Origin: Fibrobacterales bacterium
GTDB taxonomy: Bacteria; Fibrobacterota; Fibrobacteria; Fibrobacterales; Fibrobacteraceae
NCBI GenBank assembly: GCA_025997455.1
Contig: BNUP01000058.1
Span: 1-12,912 of the forward strand
DNA: 12,912 nucleotides
Direction: 5' to 3'
In this document: in pieces, positions 1 through 6,904 of the stretch
Layout: the number at the start of each line of letters is the position of its first letter
How positions within the stretch are numbered: the stretch's first letter is position 1
Notes under the pieces: model-generated
Seen by the model: only the letters and a program-made list of their open reading frames with translations
Database searches by the model: none
Told to the model about the DNA's origin: nothing
Program-made: the position numbers and the translations under genes

Positions 1-272
1 GGTCTCTCAAATCGAACCGCGAGGCAGGCTGGGGGCGTAGCGATATTTATCTCAAGTATAAAAACTTTAGGGGCAAAGCCATTATTTTTGAACTTAAATA
101 TGCCGAAAAAGTGGCAGGATTAGACGCTAAGTGCGATGAGGCGTTAGCACAGATAGAGAAAAATAAATACATCGCTGATTTAGAAGATGACGGCTACAAA
201 CCGGAGAACATCATTAAATACGGCATTGCTTTTTGCGGAAAAAATTGTATGGTAAAAATACAGGATACATAA
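1..272 (+). CDS. C-terminal fragment of a PD-(D/E)XK nuclease-like protein (AAA-ATPase/DUF1703 type)
   Basis: This open frame enters from the left edge (first full codon at 3) and stops with TAA at 270-272, so only about the last 89 residues are visible. It reads GRSDIYL, then about 12 residues later IIFELKYAE, followed by a helical stretch with DEALAQIEKNKY and a final strand with IKYGIAFCGKNC. An Asp followed by E-x-K (ELK) is the PD-(D/E)XK nuclease core. The Gln/Ile/Lys/Tyr helix after it is typical of the C-terminal nuclease-like domain (PDDEXK_9) of the 'AAA family ATPase' proteins that are abundant as multicopy genes in Bacteroidota and Fibrobacterota. By family knowledge the missing N-terminal part should be a P-loop ATPase domain. 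Its substrate is unknown; a role in defence or mobile DNA is often guessed but not shown. The start lies outside the window. Confidence 0.7.
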   Translation, partial: SLKSNREAGWGRSDIYLKYKNFRGKAIIFELKYAEKVAGLDAKCDEALAQIEKNKYIADLEDDGYKPENIIKYGIAFCGKNCMVKIQDT

Positions 273-284
273 GTATACAAAAAA

Positions 285-302
285 TTTCTATTTTTCAAAA
301 CT
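285..302 (+). promoter_or_regulatory. Candidate -10 box placing the transcript start at or next to the C10 peptidase ATG
   Basis: TTTCTATTTT lies at 285-294, with a TAnnnT hexamer at 289-294. It ends 8 nt before the ATG at 303, the same spacing as before gatB and the peptidase E gene. There is no Shine-Dalgarno sequence between it and the ATG and no clear -35 box. If used, it would give a leaderless or near-leaderless mRNA. This rests on pattern and spacing alone. Confidence 0.35.
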
Positions 303-2963
303 ATGAGAGTTTTTATATTCTATCTGTTCATCTCTTTAACGGCAGTAGTTTCTTTTGCCGCCCCCATCTCCAAATCACAGGCAGAAAAAATTGCACTGAA
401 TATTGCAAATTCCAAAAATTTTACAACCAATTCCATTTCAAAAGCAACGCTGAGTTATGCAGGCACACAGGATTTTACCTCTGCAACACCAGAAGATAAC
501 CCGCTTTATTATGTTTTTAACACTGATAAAGATGGTTTTACGATAATTTCTGGAGATGATATATTCACCCCGGTCGTAGGCGTTGCCGAAAAGGGAAAAT
601 TTGACCCTTTTGACCTGCCGCCTAACTTTGCAGAGTATTTGCGGGGTATTGAAAGCGAAATGCGGTTTGCTTTGGAAAACGGTCAAACTGCAAGTGCCGG
701 CATATCTGCTGAATGGGCAAAATACTCAAATGGCACGGTATATGAACAAGGAACTCATTTAATACAAACAACTTGGGATCAAAATTCGCCGTATAACGAC
801 AAATGCCCAACGAGTAGCAATAAAAGAACTCTTACCGGCTGCGTTGCAACTTCAATGTCGCAGGTTATGAATTACCATCAGCATCCAAAAGTAATTTCCG
901 GCGATATTCCTGCATATACAACAGCAAAAAGCGGAATTTCAGTTTCAAAAATACCAAGAGCAAATTTTAACTATAATTTTTCAAATATGGCAAATGCCGA
1001 TGTTGCCAACCTAAATTATCACGCCGGTGCGGCAATAAAAATGAATTATGGCATCAATGAAAGCGGTGCGTATTCAAATGATATTGTAAGAGTTCTGCCT
1101 CAATTTTTTGATTATGATAAAGGAGTAAGATATATTAGAAAAAAAGGTTCTTATTTACGACCTGAACAATACAGAGATATTGGAAGTGATGAATTTGTTC
1201 TTTATTCTGACTCAATTTTGCCAAAAATTTGGGACGATATTATGCGTATTCAAATTGATTCGCTGAGACCTGTTATTTACGGAGGAAACGGCACAAACGG
1301 CACCGGCGGACACGCTTTTATTTTAGAGGGTTACAATGATGAAGGAAAATTTTATTTTAATTGGGGTTGGGGCGGAACCCATGACGGTTGGTTTGCTACT
1401 TCGCTTTTGAAGCCAGATACTTATGACTTCAGTTCCAATCAAGATGCCGTTATCAACATTATGCCAAATTTGCACGGAACAGGAAATTATGATTTTAGGA
1501 TTTTTGGGAAAAATTTAATCCCTTCAAAAACAACACTTTCAAATGGCGAAAATTTTAATATTGATGCAACAATTTACAATATTGGAACTGCAACGAGTTC
1601 AAAAGGAACAACGCTTGGCGTTATTTTAATGAAAAATGATGTGGAAATTGAAATAATTGGAACGGTTGAATTAGACAGCATTATGCCATTCACAAAAGCG
1701 AGAACTCCGCAGAATTATTATTCTCCAGAGGACTACACCTTAAACATTTCTGCAAAAATTCCTGCCACGCTACTTTCCGGTACTTATACAATTAAGTTGG
1801 CGGTTATGAATAACGGAGAAATTGAGAGTTTAATCGGCAAAGTTAGGGACTATAAAGATTATGCGGAAATTACAATTCACAGTACAAATATTCCCGTTGA
1901 AATTCCAATCGCAATTCAAGGGCTTGTATATAACGGAACAGAACAAATCGGTGTTGCAGAGGGTGCGAATTATTCTATTTCCGGAAATAACGCAACAAAT
2001 GCAGGAACTCACTTTGCCACTGCAAATTTAATAAACAGCGGTTTAGATAAATTTATATGGAGCGATGGCACAATAGGCAATAAAACAATAGAATGGAATA
2101 TTGCAAAGGCAAGTGGAATTTTTACACCGGCAAGCACTATTTCCGCAACATACGCTCCAACATTAAAATTGAGTGATTTAACTTTGCCAACCGGATATTT
2201 TTGGAAAAATTCGGCAACAACAATAAATGCAGGAAACGGACAAACTTTCCCTGCAATCTATTCTCACCCAAGCGGAAATTACGAAAATGCCACTGGTGAA
2301 ATTACCGTGAATGTTAAAAAAGCAACTATTGAAATTCCAACCGGTATTTTGGGATTAAGGTATAACGGACAAATGCAAAGCGGAGTTCAGCAAGGAAATT
2401 ATTCTTTAATGGGAAATTTAGAAACAGAAATAGGAGAATATACTGCAATAGCAATCTTAAATGATAAAAATAATTATGCGTGGAGTGACGGAACAATAGA
2501 AGATAAATCAATAGAATGGAGCATTGTTTTAGGTCCAACCATTGTTGAAATTCCAATTGCAATTCAAGGACTTGTATATAACGGAACCGAACAAATTGGC
2601 GTTCCGTTTAGCGACAACTATAACATAACTGACAATGTTGGAGTTAGAGGATTATACCGAGCAATTGCAACTTTAATAAATACAGATTCTTACGAATGGA
2701 GTGATGGAACAAGAGAGAGCAAACAAATTTATTATCTCATAAACGAAATTCCATCCTTTTCCGCTTTAGAAGGCAAAATATTCAAACCGCACATTTCAAT
2801 TAAAGGCGGATTTGTTCATTTTGAAGGATTGCCAAACGATACTAAATTCTCAATTTATAACTTAAAAGGCAAAATGCAAAGCGTTCCTTTGAGCAATGCG
2901 GGTATTTATTTTATCCGTCTAAATTCAAGTGGCGAGAAAATAAAAGTTGTTTTTAGCAAATAA
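303..2963 (+). CDS. Secreted C10 family (streptopain-type) cysteine peptidase with Ig-like repeats and a C-terminal sorting-like tail
   Basis: An 886-residue exported cysteine endopeptidase. Residues 1-20 are a signal peptide, cut near SFA-AP. Residues 21-130 look like the streptopain pro-domain (SKSQAEKIA, then YYVFN...GFTIISGDD). The peptidase core is about 150-390. It has WDQNSPYNDKCP at 158-169, the nucleophile Cys180 in GCVATSMSQVMNYH, the catalytic His337 in GGHAFILEGY, and FNWGWGG at 352-358 completing the site, so it should be active once the pro-region is removed. An Ig/CARDB-like module follows (about 395-525). Next come three Ig-like repeats of the 'YNGTEQ...WSDGT' kind (about 531-600, 675-741, 747-813), with a different module at 601-673. 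The last 65 residues (FKPHISIKGG...IYFIRLNSSGEKIKVVF) resemble a type IX C-terminal sorting domain, suggesting surface attachment or release. The start follows a TAnnnT box with no Shine-Dalgarno site. The target protein is unknown. Confidence 0.9.
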   Translation: MRVFIFYLFISLTAVVSFAAPISKSQAEKIALNIANSKNFTTNSISKATLSYAGTQDFTSATPEDNPLYYVFNTDKDGFTIISGDDIFTPVVGVAEKGKFDPFDLPPNFAEYLRGIESEMRFALENGQTASAGISAEWAKYSNGTVYEQGTHLIQTTWDQNSPYNDKCPTSSNKRTLTGCVATSMSQVMNYHQHPKVISGDIPAYTTAKSGISVSKIPRANFNYNFSNMANADVANLNYHAGAAIKMNYGINESGAYSNDIVRVLPQFFDYDKGVRYIRKKGSYLRPEQYRDIGSDEFVLYSDSILPKIWDDIMRIQIDSLRPVIYGGNGTNGTGGHAFILEGYNDEGKFYFNWGWGGTHDGWFATSLLKPDTYDFSSNQDAVINIMPNLHGTGNYDFRIFGKNLIPSKTTLSNGENFNIDATIYNIGTATSSKGTTLGVILMKNDVEIEIIGTVELDSIMPFTKARTPQNYYSPEDYTLNISAKIPATLLSGTYTIKLAVMNNGEIESLIGKVRDYKDYAEITIHSTNIPVEIPIAIQGLVYNGTEQIGVAEGANYSISGNNATNAGTHFATANLINSGLDKFIWSDGTIGNKTIEWNIAKASGIFTPASTISATYAPTLKLSDLTLPTGYFWKNSATTINAGNGQTFPAIYSHPSGNYENATGEITVNVKKATIEIPTGILGLRYNGQMQSGVQQGNYSLMGNLETEIGEYTAIAILNDKNNYAWSDGTIEDKSIEWSIVLGPTIVEIPIAIQGLVYNGTEQIGVPFSDNYNITDNVGVRGLYRAIATLINTDSYEWSDGTRESKQIYYLINEIPSFSALEGKIFKPHISIKGGFVHFEGLPNDTKFSIYNLKGKMQSVPLSNAGIYFIRLNSSGEKIKVVFSK
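1896..1955 (+). repeat. Copy 1 of a near-identical 60-nt segment inside the C10 peptidase gene
   Basis: This segment encodes VEIPIAIQGLVYNGTEQIGV and matches the 60 nt at 2544-2603 at all but five positions by eye. All differences are synonymous, so the two copies give the same 20 residues. It opens the first Ig-like repeat of the peptidase. The identity at protein level points to a fairly recent duplication or to gene conversion between repeats. Confidence 0.85.
2544..2603 (+). repeat. Copy 2 of the near-identical 60-nt segment inside the C10 peptidase gene
   Basis: Second copy of the segment at 1896-1955, opening the third Ig-like repeat. The middle repeat (from about 2325) carries a diverged version, IEIPTGILGLRYNGQMQSGV. 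The first and third repeats are therefore closer to each other than to the repeat between them, which argues for conversion or shuffling rather than simple stepwise duplication. Confidence 0.85.
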
Positions 2964-3002
2964 ATGTGCCGATTCAAGTGGTTGGTAAAAAAATAGGTGC
3001 TT

Positions 3003-3100
3003 TCGTCACGCGCAGAATGACGATTCCCTGCACTGCTAAACTGGCGAATACTATTCGCCCCTACAATGATACGGGCGGGTTAAAAACCACGCCCCTACAA
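3003..3100 (+). repeat. Cluster of three palindromic intergenic units
   Basis: Three inverted repeats lie in a row after the peptidase gene. TCGTCA/TGACGA is at 3003-3008 and 3018-3023. A perfect 8-bp pair, GGCGAATA/TATTCGCC, flanks one base at 3043-3059. GGGCGGGTT pairs with AACC-A-CGCCC at 3073-3094, with one bulged A and a three-base loop. The second and third units are each followed by the same 11 nt, CGCCCCTACAA (3056-3066 and 3090-3100). The local sequence is richer in G+C than its surroundings. I read this as dispersed palindromic repeat units; the hairpins may also act as a weak terminator for the peptidase transcript, but no U-run follows. Confidence 0.6.
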
Positions 3101-3158
3101 ACTCTACTCTTTACTCTCTACTCTCTACCCTCTACCCTCTCCACCAAACTTTCTACCT
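3101..3158 (+). repeat. Degenerate heptamer tandem tract upstream of gatB
   Basis: Read in steps of seven from 3101 the tract gives ACTCTAC, TCTTTAC, TCTCTAC, TCTCTAC, CCTCTAC, CCTCTCC, ACCAAAC, TTTCTAC. The first five units fit the pattern NCTNTAC and all are purine-poor on this strand. The tract runs straight into the putative -10 box of gatB. Similar heptamer tracts lie before pckG and before the DUF3450 gene. The function is unknown. Confidence 0.65.
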
Positions 3159-3167
3159 TCCCCCTAT
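3150..3167 (+). promoter_or_regulatory. Candidate -10 box for a leaderless gatB-sua5 transcript
   Basis: TTTCTACCTT is at 3150-3159, with TACCTT at 3154-3159. It ends 8 nt before the gatB ATG at 3168. No Shine-Dalgarno sequence is present and no -35 hexamer is obvious in the pyrimidine-rich heptamer tract upstream. The call rests on the recurring box and spacing. Confidence 0.4.
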
Positions 3168-4646
3168 ATGTCTTATCTTCCTGTGATCGGTTTGGAGATT
3201 CATTGCCAACTTGCCACCAAAACTAAATTGTTTTGCGGGTGCGAAATTGAGGTGAATACAGAACCAAATAAAAGAGTTTGTCCCGTTTGTTTGGGACTTC
3301 CCGGTGCCTTGCCCGTGCCGAACAAAGAGGCGGTTAATTTGGCGATTAAATTGGGTCTCGCGCTGAATTGCGAAATCGATGAGCGGGCACTTTGGACGAG
3401 GAAAAATTATTTTTATCCCGACTTGCCGAAGGGATACCAAATAACGCAGACCGGCGGCATTCCGATTTACGACCACCCCATTTGCAAAAACGGTTATATA
3501 GAAATAGATTCTGTTGATGGGGGTAATTCAAATAATCACACTAAACCGATCAAAAAGAAAATCGGCATCACTCGAATTCACATAGAAGAAGATGCAGGAA
3601 AATTGGTACACGATTTTTCTCCCGAAAACTCGCATTTCGATGCGAATCGTTGCGGAACTCCGCTTTGTGAAATTGTGACCGAACCCGATATCAGGAGTTC
3701 TGAAGATGCGGTTTTGGTGTTGCAAAAAATCAAGCAGATTTTGGAATACACGGGAGTTTCAAATGCGAATATGGAAAACGGAAATATGCGTTGCGACGGC
3801 AATATATCAATACGCAAAAGCGAAAGCGATCCGTTCGGAACGAGAGCGGAAATTAAAAATTTGAACAGTTTTTCAAACTTGCAAAAAGCATTGGATGCGG
3901 AATTTGCCCTGCAATCGGTAACTCTCGACGGCGGAAAAATTGTGGAGCAATGCACCAAACGCTACGACCAAAATCACAACAAAACCATAGTGTTGCGGAG
4001 CAAAGAAGACAGCCACGATTATAAATATTTCCCCGAACCGGATTTATTGAGACTCTGCACCGCATCTGAAACAATAGCGAAAATCAAGGCAAATTTACCT
4101 GAACTTCCCGATGCTCGGAGAGCGAGATTTGAAACCGCATTCGGGTTAAGTGAATACGATGCACAGGTTTTAACAAGTGAAAAGGAAATCAGCGATTATT
4201 TTGATACTGCTGCCGCAAACAGCAAAAATCCAAAACTCTTGGCAAATTGGGTGACAAGCGAATTGATGCGCGAGGTCAAAGAGCGGGAAGGCGGTTTGGG
4301 TGCAATAAAAATTACACCGCAAGATTTAGCCTCTATGGTAAATTTAATAACCGACAACACGATTTCTGGGAAAATAGGGAAAACGGTTTTTGCGGAAATG
4401 TTGGAAACGGGAAAATCGCCCGAAATAATAGTGAAGGAAAAGGGCTTGGTGCAAATTACGGACACGGGTGAGATAGAGAAAATTGTCCGCGAAATTATAT
4501 CTGCGAACTCGGCTCAATGGGCGGAATTTAAAAGCGGAAAGCAGGCACTTCGAGGTTTCTTTGTCGGGCAAATTATGAAAAAAAGCGCGGGCAAGGCAAA
4601 TCCCCCTCTTGTAAATAAATTGTTAGATGAAATACCTCTCGATTGA
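3168..4646 (+). CDS. gatB: Asp-tRNA(Asn)/Glu-tRNA(Gln) amidotransferase subunit B
   Basis: A 492-residue cytoplasmic GatB, a normal length for the family. In the GatCAB complex it activates the misacylated Glu or Asp on tRNA with ATP and receives ammonia from GatA to form Gln-tRNA(Gln) or Asn-tRNA(Asn). Visible marks are GLEIHCQL (8-15), the four zinc cysteines C23, C25, C38 and C41 (last pair in CPVCLGLPG), TRKNYFYPDLPKGYQI (77-92), RIHIEEDAGK (136-145), RCGTPLCEIVTEPD (161-174), MRCDGNISIR, and GTRAEIKNLNSF. The C-terminal tRNA-binding tail ends in FVGQIMKKSAGKANPPLVNKLL. All are in place, so the gene looks intact. gatA and gatC are not in the window. The start at 3168 leads directly into the family's conserved N-terminus. 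The last 20 nt overlap the next gene, so the two are probably co-transcribed and translationally coupled. Confidence 0.97.
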   Translation: MSYLPVIGLEIHCQLATKTKLFCGCEIEVNTEPNKRVCPVCLGLPGALPVPNKEAVNLAIKLGLALNCEIDERALWTRKNYFYPDLPKGYQITQTGGIPIYDHPICKNGYIEIDSVDGGNSNNHTKPIKKKIGITRIHIEEDAGKLVHDFSPENSHFDANRCGTPLCEIVTEPDIRSSEDAVLVLQKIKQILEYTGVSNANMENGNMRCDGNISIRKSESDPFGTRAEIKNLNSFSNLQKALDAEFALQSVTLDGGKIVEQCTKRYDQNHNKTIVLRSKEDSHDYKYFPEPDLLRLCTASETIAKIKANLPELPDARRARFETAFGLSEYDAQVLTSEKEISDYFDTAAANSKNPKLLANWVTSELMREVKEREGGLGAIKITPQDLASMVNLITDNTISGKIGKTVFAEMLETGKSPEIIVKEKGLVQITDTGEIEKIVREIISANSAQWAEFKSGKQALRGFFVGQIMKKSAGKANPPLVNKLLDEIPLD

Positions 4647-5571
4647 AGAGTCGGCTCAAATTCTCGCTGACGGCGGAATTGTGGCAATTCCCACCGAAAC
4701 GGTTTACGGTTTGGCGGGGAATGCTTTTAACGAAAAAGCGGTAGCACGAATTTTCGCCGCAAAGGAACGCCCTTTTTTTGACCCGTTAATAGTGCATATC
4801 ACAGACATTGCAGACTTGGAATTGTTGGCGGAGAGTGTGCCGAAAAATGCTTTGTTATTGGCGGAAAAATTTTGGGCAGGACCTTTAACTTTAATTCTGC
4901 CAAAAAAAAAATCAGTCCCCGATTTAACAACAGGCGGTTTGCCAACGGTTGCGGTGCGAATGCCCAAAAAACAAATTGCAATTGATATAATAAAATTATC
5001 GGGAGTTTTGCTTGCCGCACCGAGTGCAAATTTATTTCAACGGCTTAGCCCCACCACCGCCGAACATGTGAAGGAACAGTTGGGCGACCGCATAGACGGA
5101 ATTGTAGATGGCGGAACTTGTGAAATTGGAGTTGAAAGTTCCGTGGTAGGTTTTGTCGGTGATAATGGCACTCCTATAATATATAGGCAAGGGGCAATTA
5201 CGGAAGAGATGATAGAATCTGCATTGAACTTAAAAGTTAAAAAATATACTGAAGTTTCCGATAAATTTCCCTCTCCCGGTCTCCTCTCAAAACACTACTC
5301 ACCCAACACTCCGCTAACAATTGGCATTCCTCAACAAGTTCCGCAAAATTCCGCACTGCTCGCTTTTGGAGAACTTCCTCACAATGCCGAACAATTCAAA
5401 AAAATCCTCAACCTCTCGCCAAATGCAAACGCAATTGAAGCCGCCGCAAATCTTTACAATATGCTGCACCTGTTAGACGAAAGCGAAGTATCTCAAATTT
5501 TCGCCGCGAAACTGCCCGAATTAGGACTTGGTAAAGCCGTCAATGACCGCCTGAAACGAGCAGAGGGGTAG
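4627..5571 (+). CDS. L-threonylcarbamoyladenylate synthase, two-domain Sua5/YwlC type
   Basis: A 314-residue enzyme that makes threonylcarbamoyl-AMP from threonine, bicarbonate and ATP, the first step of t6A37 modification of ANN-decoding tRNAs. The YrdC/TsaC catalytic domain (about 1-205) shows IPTETVYGLAGNAF (21-34), the KER-P-x-x-DPL motif (46-53), APSAN (131-135), SPTTAEHV (141-148) and ESSVVGF (170-176). A linker with SPGLLSKHYSP (216-226) leads to the Sua5 C-terminal domain, ending GLGKAVNDRLKRAEG. The family form with this domain is longer than bare TsaC, and this copy is complete. The start at 4627 overlaps gatB by 20 nt with no clear Shine-Dalgarno site, implying coupling. A run of ten A (4902-4911) lies inside the gene, within a Lys-Lys-Lys stretch. 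Confidence 0.95.
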   Translation: MKYLSIEESAQILADGGIVAIPTETVYGLAGNAFNEKAVARIFAAKERPFFDPLIVHITDIADLELLAESVPKNALLLAEKFWAGPLTLILPKKKSVPDLTTGGLPTVAVRMPKKQIAIDIIKLSGVLLAAPSANLFQRLSPTTAEHVKEQLGDRIDGIVDGGTCEIGVESSVVGFVGDNGTPIIYRQGAITEEMIESALNLKVKKYTEVSDKFPSPGLLSKHYSPNTPLTIGIPQQVPQNSALLAFGELPHNAEQFKKILNLSPNANAIEAAANLYNMLHLLDESEVSQIFAAKLPELGLGKAVNDRLKRAEG

Positions 5572-5669
5572 GCTACCCAACGGTCGCACCTTCCGTCTCC
5601 GTTTGGAACACTCGCCTCGATTTTAGTGCGGAGCAACTCGACTTTGATAGAATTTTACTACATTCATAA
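5566..5669 (+). other. G+C-rich spacer with a perfect palindrome over the sua5 stop and a coding-like open frame
   Basis: GGGTAG-G-CTACCC (5566-5578) is a perfect 13-nt palindrome that contains the sua5 stop codon TAG. By hand count 41 of the 70 bases at 5571-5640 are G or C, well above the flanking peptidase gene. A frame without stops runs through 5568-5669 and ends in TAA at 5667; it reads in part SVWNTRLDFSAEQLDFDRI. No start codon or ribosome-binding site supports it as a gene. It may be a gene remnant or a fragment of a dispersed repeat. Confidence 0.35.
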
Positions 5670-5672
5670 AAT
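5655..5672 (+). promoter_or_regulatory. Candidate -10 box for a leaderless peptidase E-phosphatase transcript
   Basis: TACATT at 5659-5664 sits inside TTTACTACATT and ends 8 nt before the ATG at 5673, the same geometry as before gatB and the C10 peptidase gene. There is no Shine-Dalgarno sequence. The -35 region is not clear. Confidence 0.4.
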
Positions 5673-6323
5673 ATGAAAACATTATTCTTAGCATCTTTTT
5701 TCTCCGGTGTAGCAAGTTTATTTAAGGACTTTGTAGGGGAAGATATAAAAGGGAAAACGGTAACATTTATACCAACGGCTGCTATTCCGGAAAAAGTTAC
5801 ATTTTATGTAGGCGCAGATAAAAAGGCTCTTGAAAAACTCGGTTTAATTGTAGATGAATTGGAAATTACAAAATCGACCCAAGAGGAAATTAAAAACAAA
5901 CTTGAAACGAATGACTTTATATTTGTTTCGGGCGGAAACACATTTTATTTATTGCAGGAATTGATAAAAACAGGAACGGATAAAATAATAAAAGAACAAA
6001 TTAAAAAAGGGAAAATATATATTGGAGCATCGGCGGGATCTATGATTTTATCTCCCAATATAGAATATGCGGGTGAATTGGACGACAGCGGGAAAGCACC
6101 TGAATTAAAAAATAAATTCAAAGCGTTAAACGAAATAGATTTTTACCCTATACCTCATTTTGGCAATATTCCGTTTAAAAAGGCAGGAGAAAAAATTGTT
6201 GAAAAATATAGTTCAACATTAAAACTAATAAGCATTAGCAATTCACAAGTGATAACGGTAAAAGGAAAAGAAATAAAAATAGAAACGAAAGAAAAGAAGA
6301 AAAATGCCACACTCTGCAAATAA
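5673..6323 (+). CDS. Peptidase E-like protein, family S51 (type 1 glutamine amidotransferase fold)
   Basis: A 216-residue cytoplasmic protein of the S51 dipeptidase family, whose studied members cleave Asp-X dipeptides. It opens with MKTLFLASFF and has FIPTAA (32-37), FVSGGNTFYLLQ (84-95), the nucleophile elbow GASAGSMIL with Ser120, and PIPHFGN with His162, the expected second catalytic residue. A DDSG stretch at 137-140 matches the region of a family acidic residue. There is no signal peptide. The codon use is strongly A/T-biased and the protein is Lys-rich compared with its neighbours, which hints at acquisition from another genome. Its exact substrate cannot be set from sequence; related proteins of this fold include cyanophycinases. 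It overlaps the phosphatase gene by 20 nt. Confidence 0.85.
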   Translation: MKTLFLASFFSGVASLFKDFVGEDIKGKTVTFIPTAAIPEKVTFYVGADKKALEKLGLIVDELEITKSTQEEIKNKLETNDFIFVSGGNTFYLLQELIKTGTDKIIKEQIKKGKIYIGASAGSMILSPNIEYAGELDDSGKAPELKNKFKALNEIDFYPIPHFGNIPFKKAGEKIVEKYSSTLKLISISNSQVITVKGKEIKIETKEKKKNATLCK

Positions 6324-6777
6324 AATTATGTTCGTTTGCCACGGCAATATTTGCCGAAGTCCTATGGCGGAATTTGTTTTTAGGGATATGCTAAGCAAGC
6401 GAGGGTTATCCGAGAAGTTTGTTGTCAATTCATCGGCAACAAGCACCGAGGAAATTGGGAATCCGCCGCATAGAGGGACGGTGGAACTGCTGAACAAAAA
6501 AGGCATTCCTGTTTTTTCGCACCGCTCCGTTAGACTAAGAAAAAGCGATTACGACAACTACGATTATTTTATTGGAATGGATACTCATAACATTGCAAAT
6601 ATGCACAATATTTTACGCTCGGATGCAGACGGGAAAATATTTCGCTTGCTCGATTTTACCGATAATCCGCATGATGTTGCAGACCCGTGGTATTCGGGCG
6701 ATTTTGAGACCTGCTACAACGACATTGCCGAGGGTTGTGCGGCGTTTTTGGAGAAAAGAGTAGAGAGTAAAGAATAA
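6304..6777 (+). CDS. Low-molecular-weight phosphotyrosine protein phosphatase
   Basis: A 157-residue cytoplasmic phosphatase of the arsenate reductase/LMW-PTP fold. The P-loop C(X)5R-S is at Cys12-Arg18-Ser19 (VCHGNICRSPMAE). The general-acid loop has Asp127 in ADPWYSGDFETCYND, so catalysis should be intact. Family members remove phosphate from protein tyrosine (often BY-kinases in polysaccharide export) or sometimes arginine; no kinase is nearby to choose between these. The start at 6304 gives seven residues before the core strand; Met9 (6328) is an alternative. A purine-rich stretch precedes 6304. It overlaps the peptidase gene by 20 nt, so the two form one transcript. The last five residues, VESKE, are encoded by repeat-like sequence, and two TAA stops follow in tandem. 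Confidence 0.93.
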   Translation: MPHSANKIMFVCHGNICRSPMAEFVFRDMLSKRGLSEKFVVNSSATSTEEIGNPPHRGTVELLNKKGIPVFSHRSVRLRKSDYDNYDYFIGMDTHNIANMHNILRSDADGKIFRLLDFTDNPHDVADPWYSGDFETCYNDIAEGCAAFLEKRVESKE

Positions 6778-6849
6778 TAACTTTACACTTTTAACTTTCA
6801 ACTTTACACTCCCTACACCCCACACGCAACACCCTATACCCCACATTTG
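6751..6849 (+). repeat. Head-to-head heptamer tracts between the phosphatase gene and pckG
   Basis: From 6780 the plus strand reads as ten consecutive 7-nt units: ACTTTAC, ACTTTTA, ACTTTCA, ACTTTAC, ACTCCCT, ACACCCC, ACACGCA, ACACCCT, ATACCCC, ACATTTG. On the minus strand, 6773-6751 reads in similar units (TCTTTAC, TCTCTAC, TCTTTTC) and lies inside the 3' end of the phosphatase gene. The 17 nt at 6757-6773 are the exact reverse complement of 3108-3124 in the gatB upstream tract. GTAAAG/CTTTAC (6767-6772, 6781-6786) can pair across the tandem stop codons, but it is weak as a terminator. Confidence 0.65.
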
Positions 6850-6900
6850 CACAGCTGCGTGATTTTTCTACATTACCATACGAAAGATTTTTCAAGGAGA
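6847..6900 (+). promoter_or_regulatory. pckG promoter and Shine-Dalgarno site
   Basis: A candidate -35 (TTGCAC, 6847-6852) is followed after 16 nt by TACATT (6869-6874) within TTTTTCTACATT. The transcript start would fall near 6881, giving a leader of about 25 nt. AAGGAGA at 6894-6900 is a strong Shine-Dalgarno sequence 4 nt before the ATG, unlike the other plus-strand genes here. The combination suits a highly expressed metabolic gene with a conventional leader. Confidence 0.5.
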
Positions 6901-6904
6901 AACT

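Noticed and set aside
3101..3140. A CRISPR array, suggested by the short repeats
   Set aside because: The units are 7 nt long, contiguous and without spacers, and no cas genes are present.
2966..3226. An 86-codon plus-strand open frame between the C10 peptidase gene and gatB
   Set aside because: It is made of the palindromic units and heptamer tract and then runs out of frame into gatB, with no start signal.
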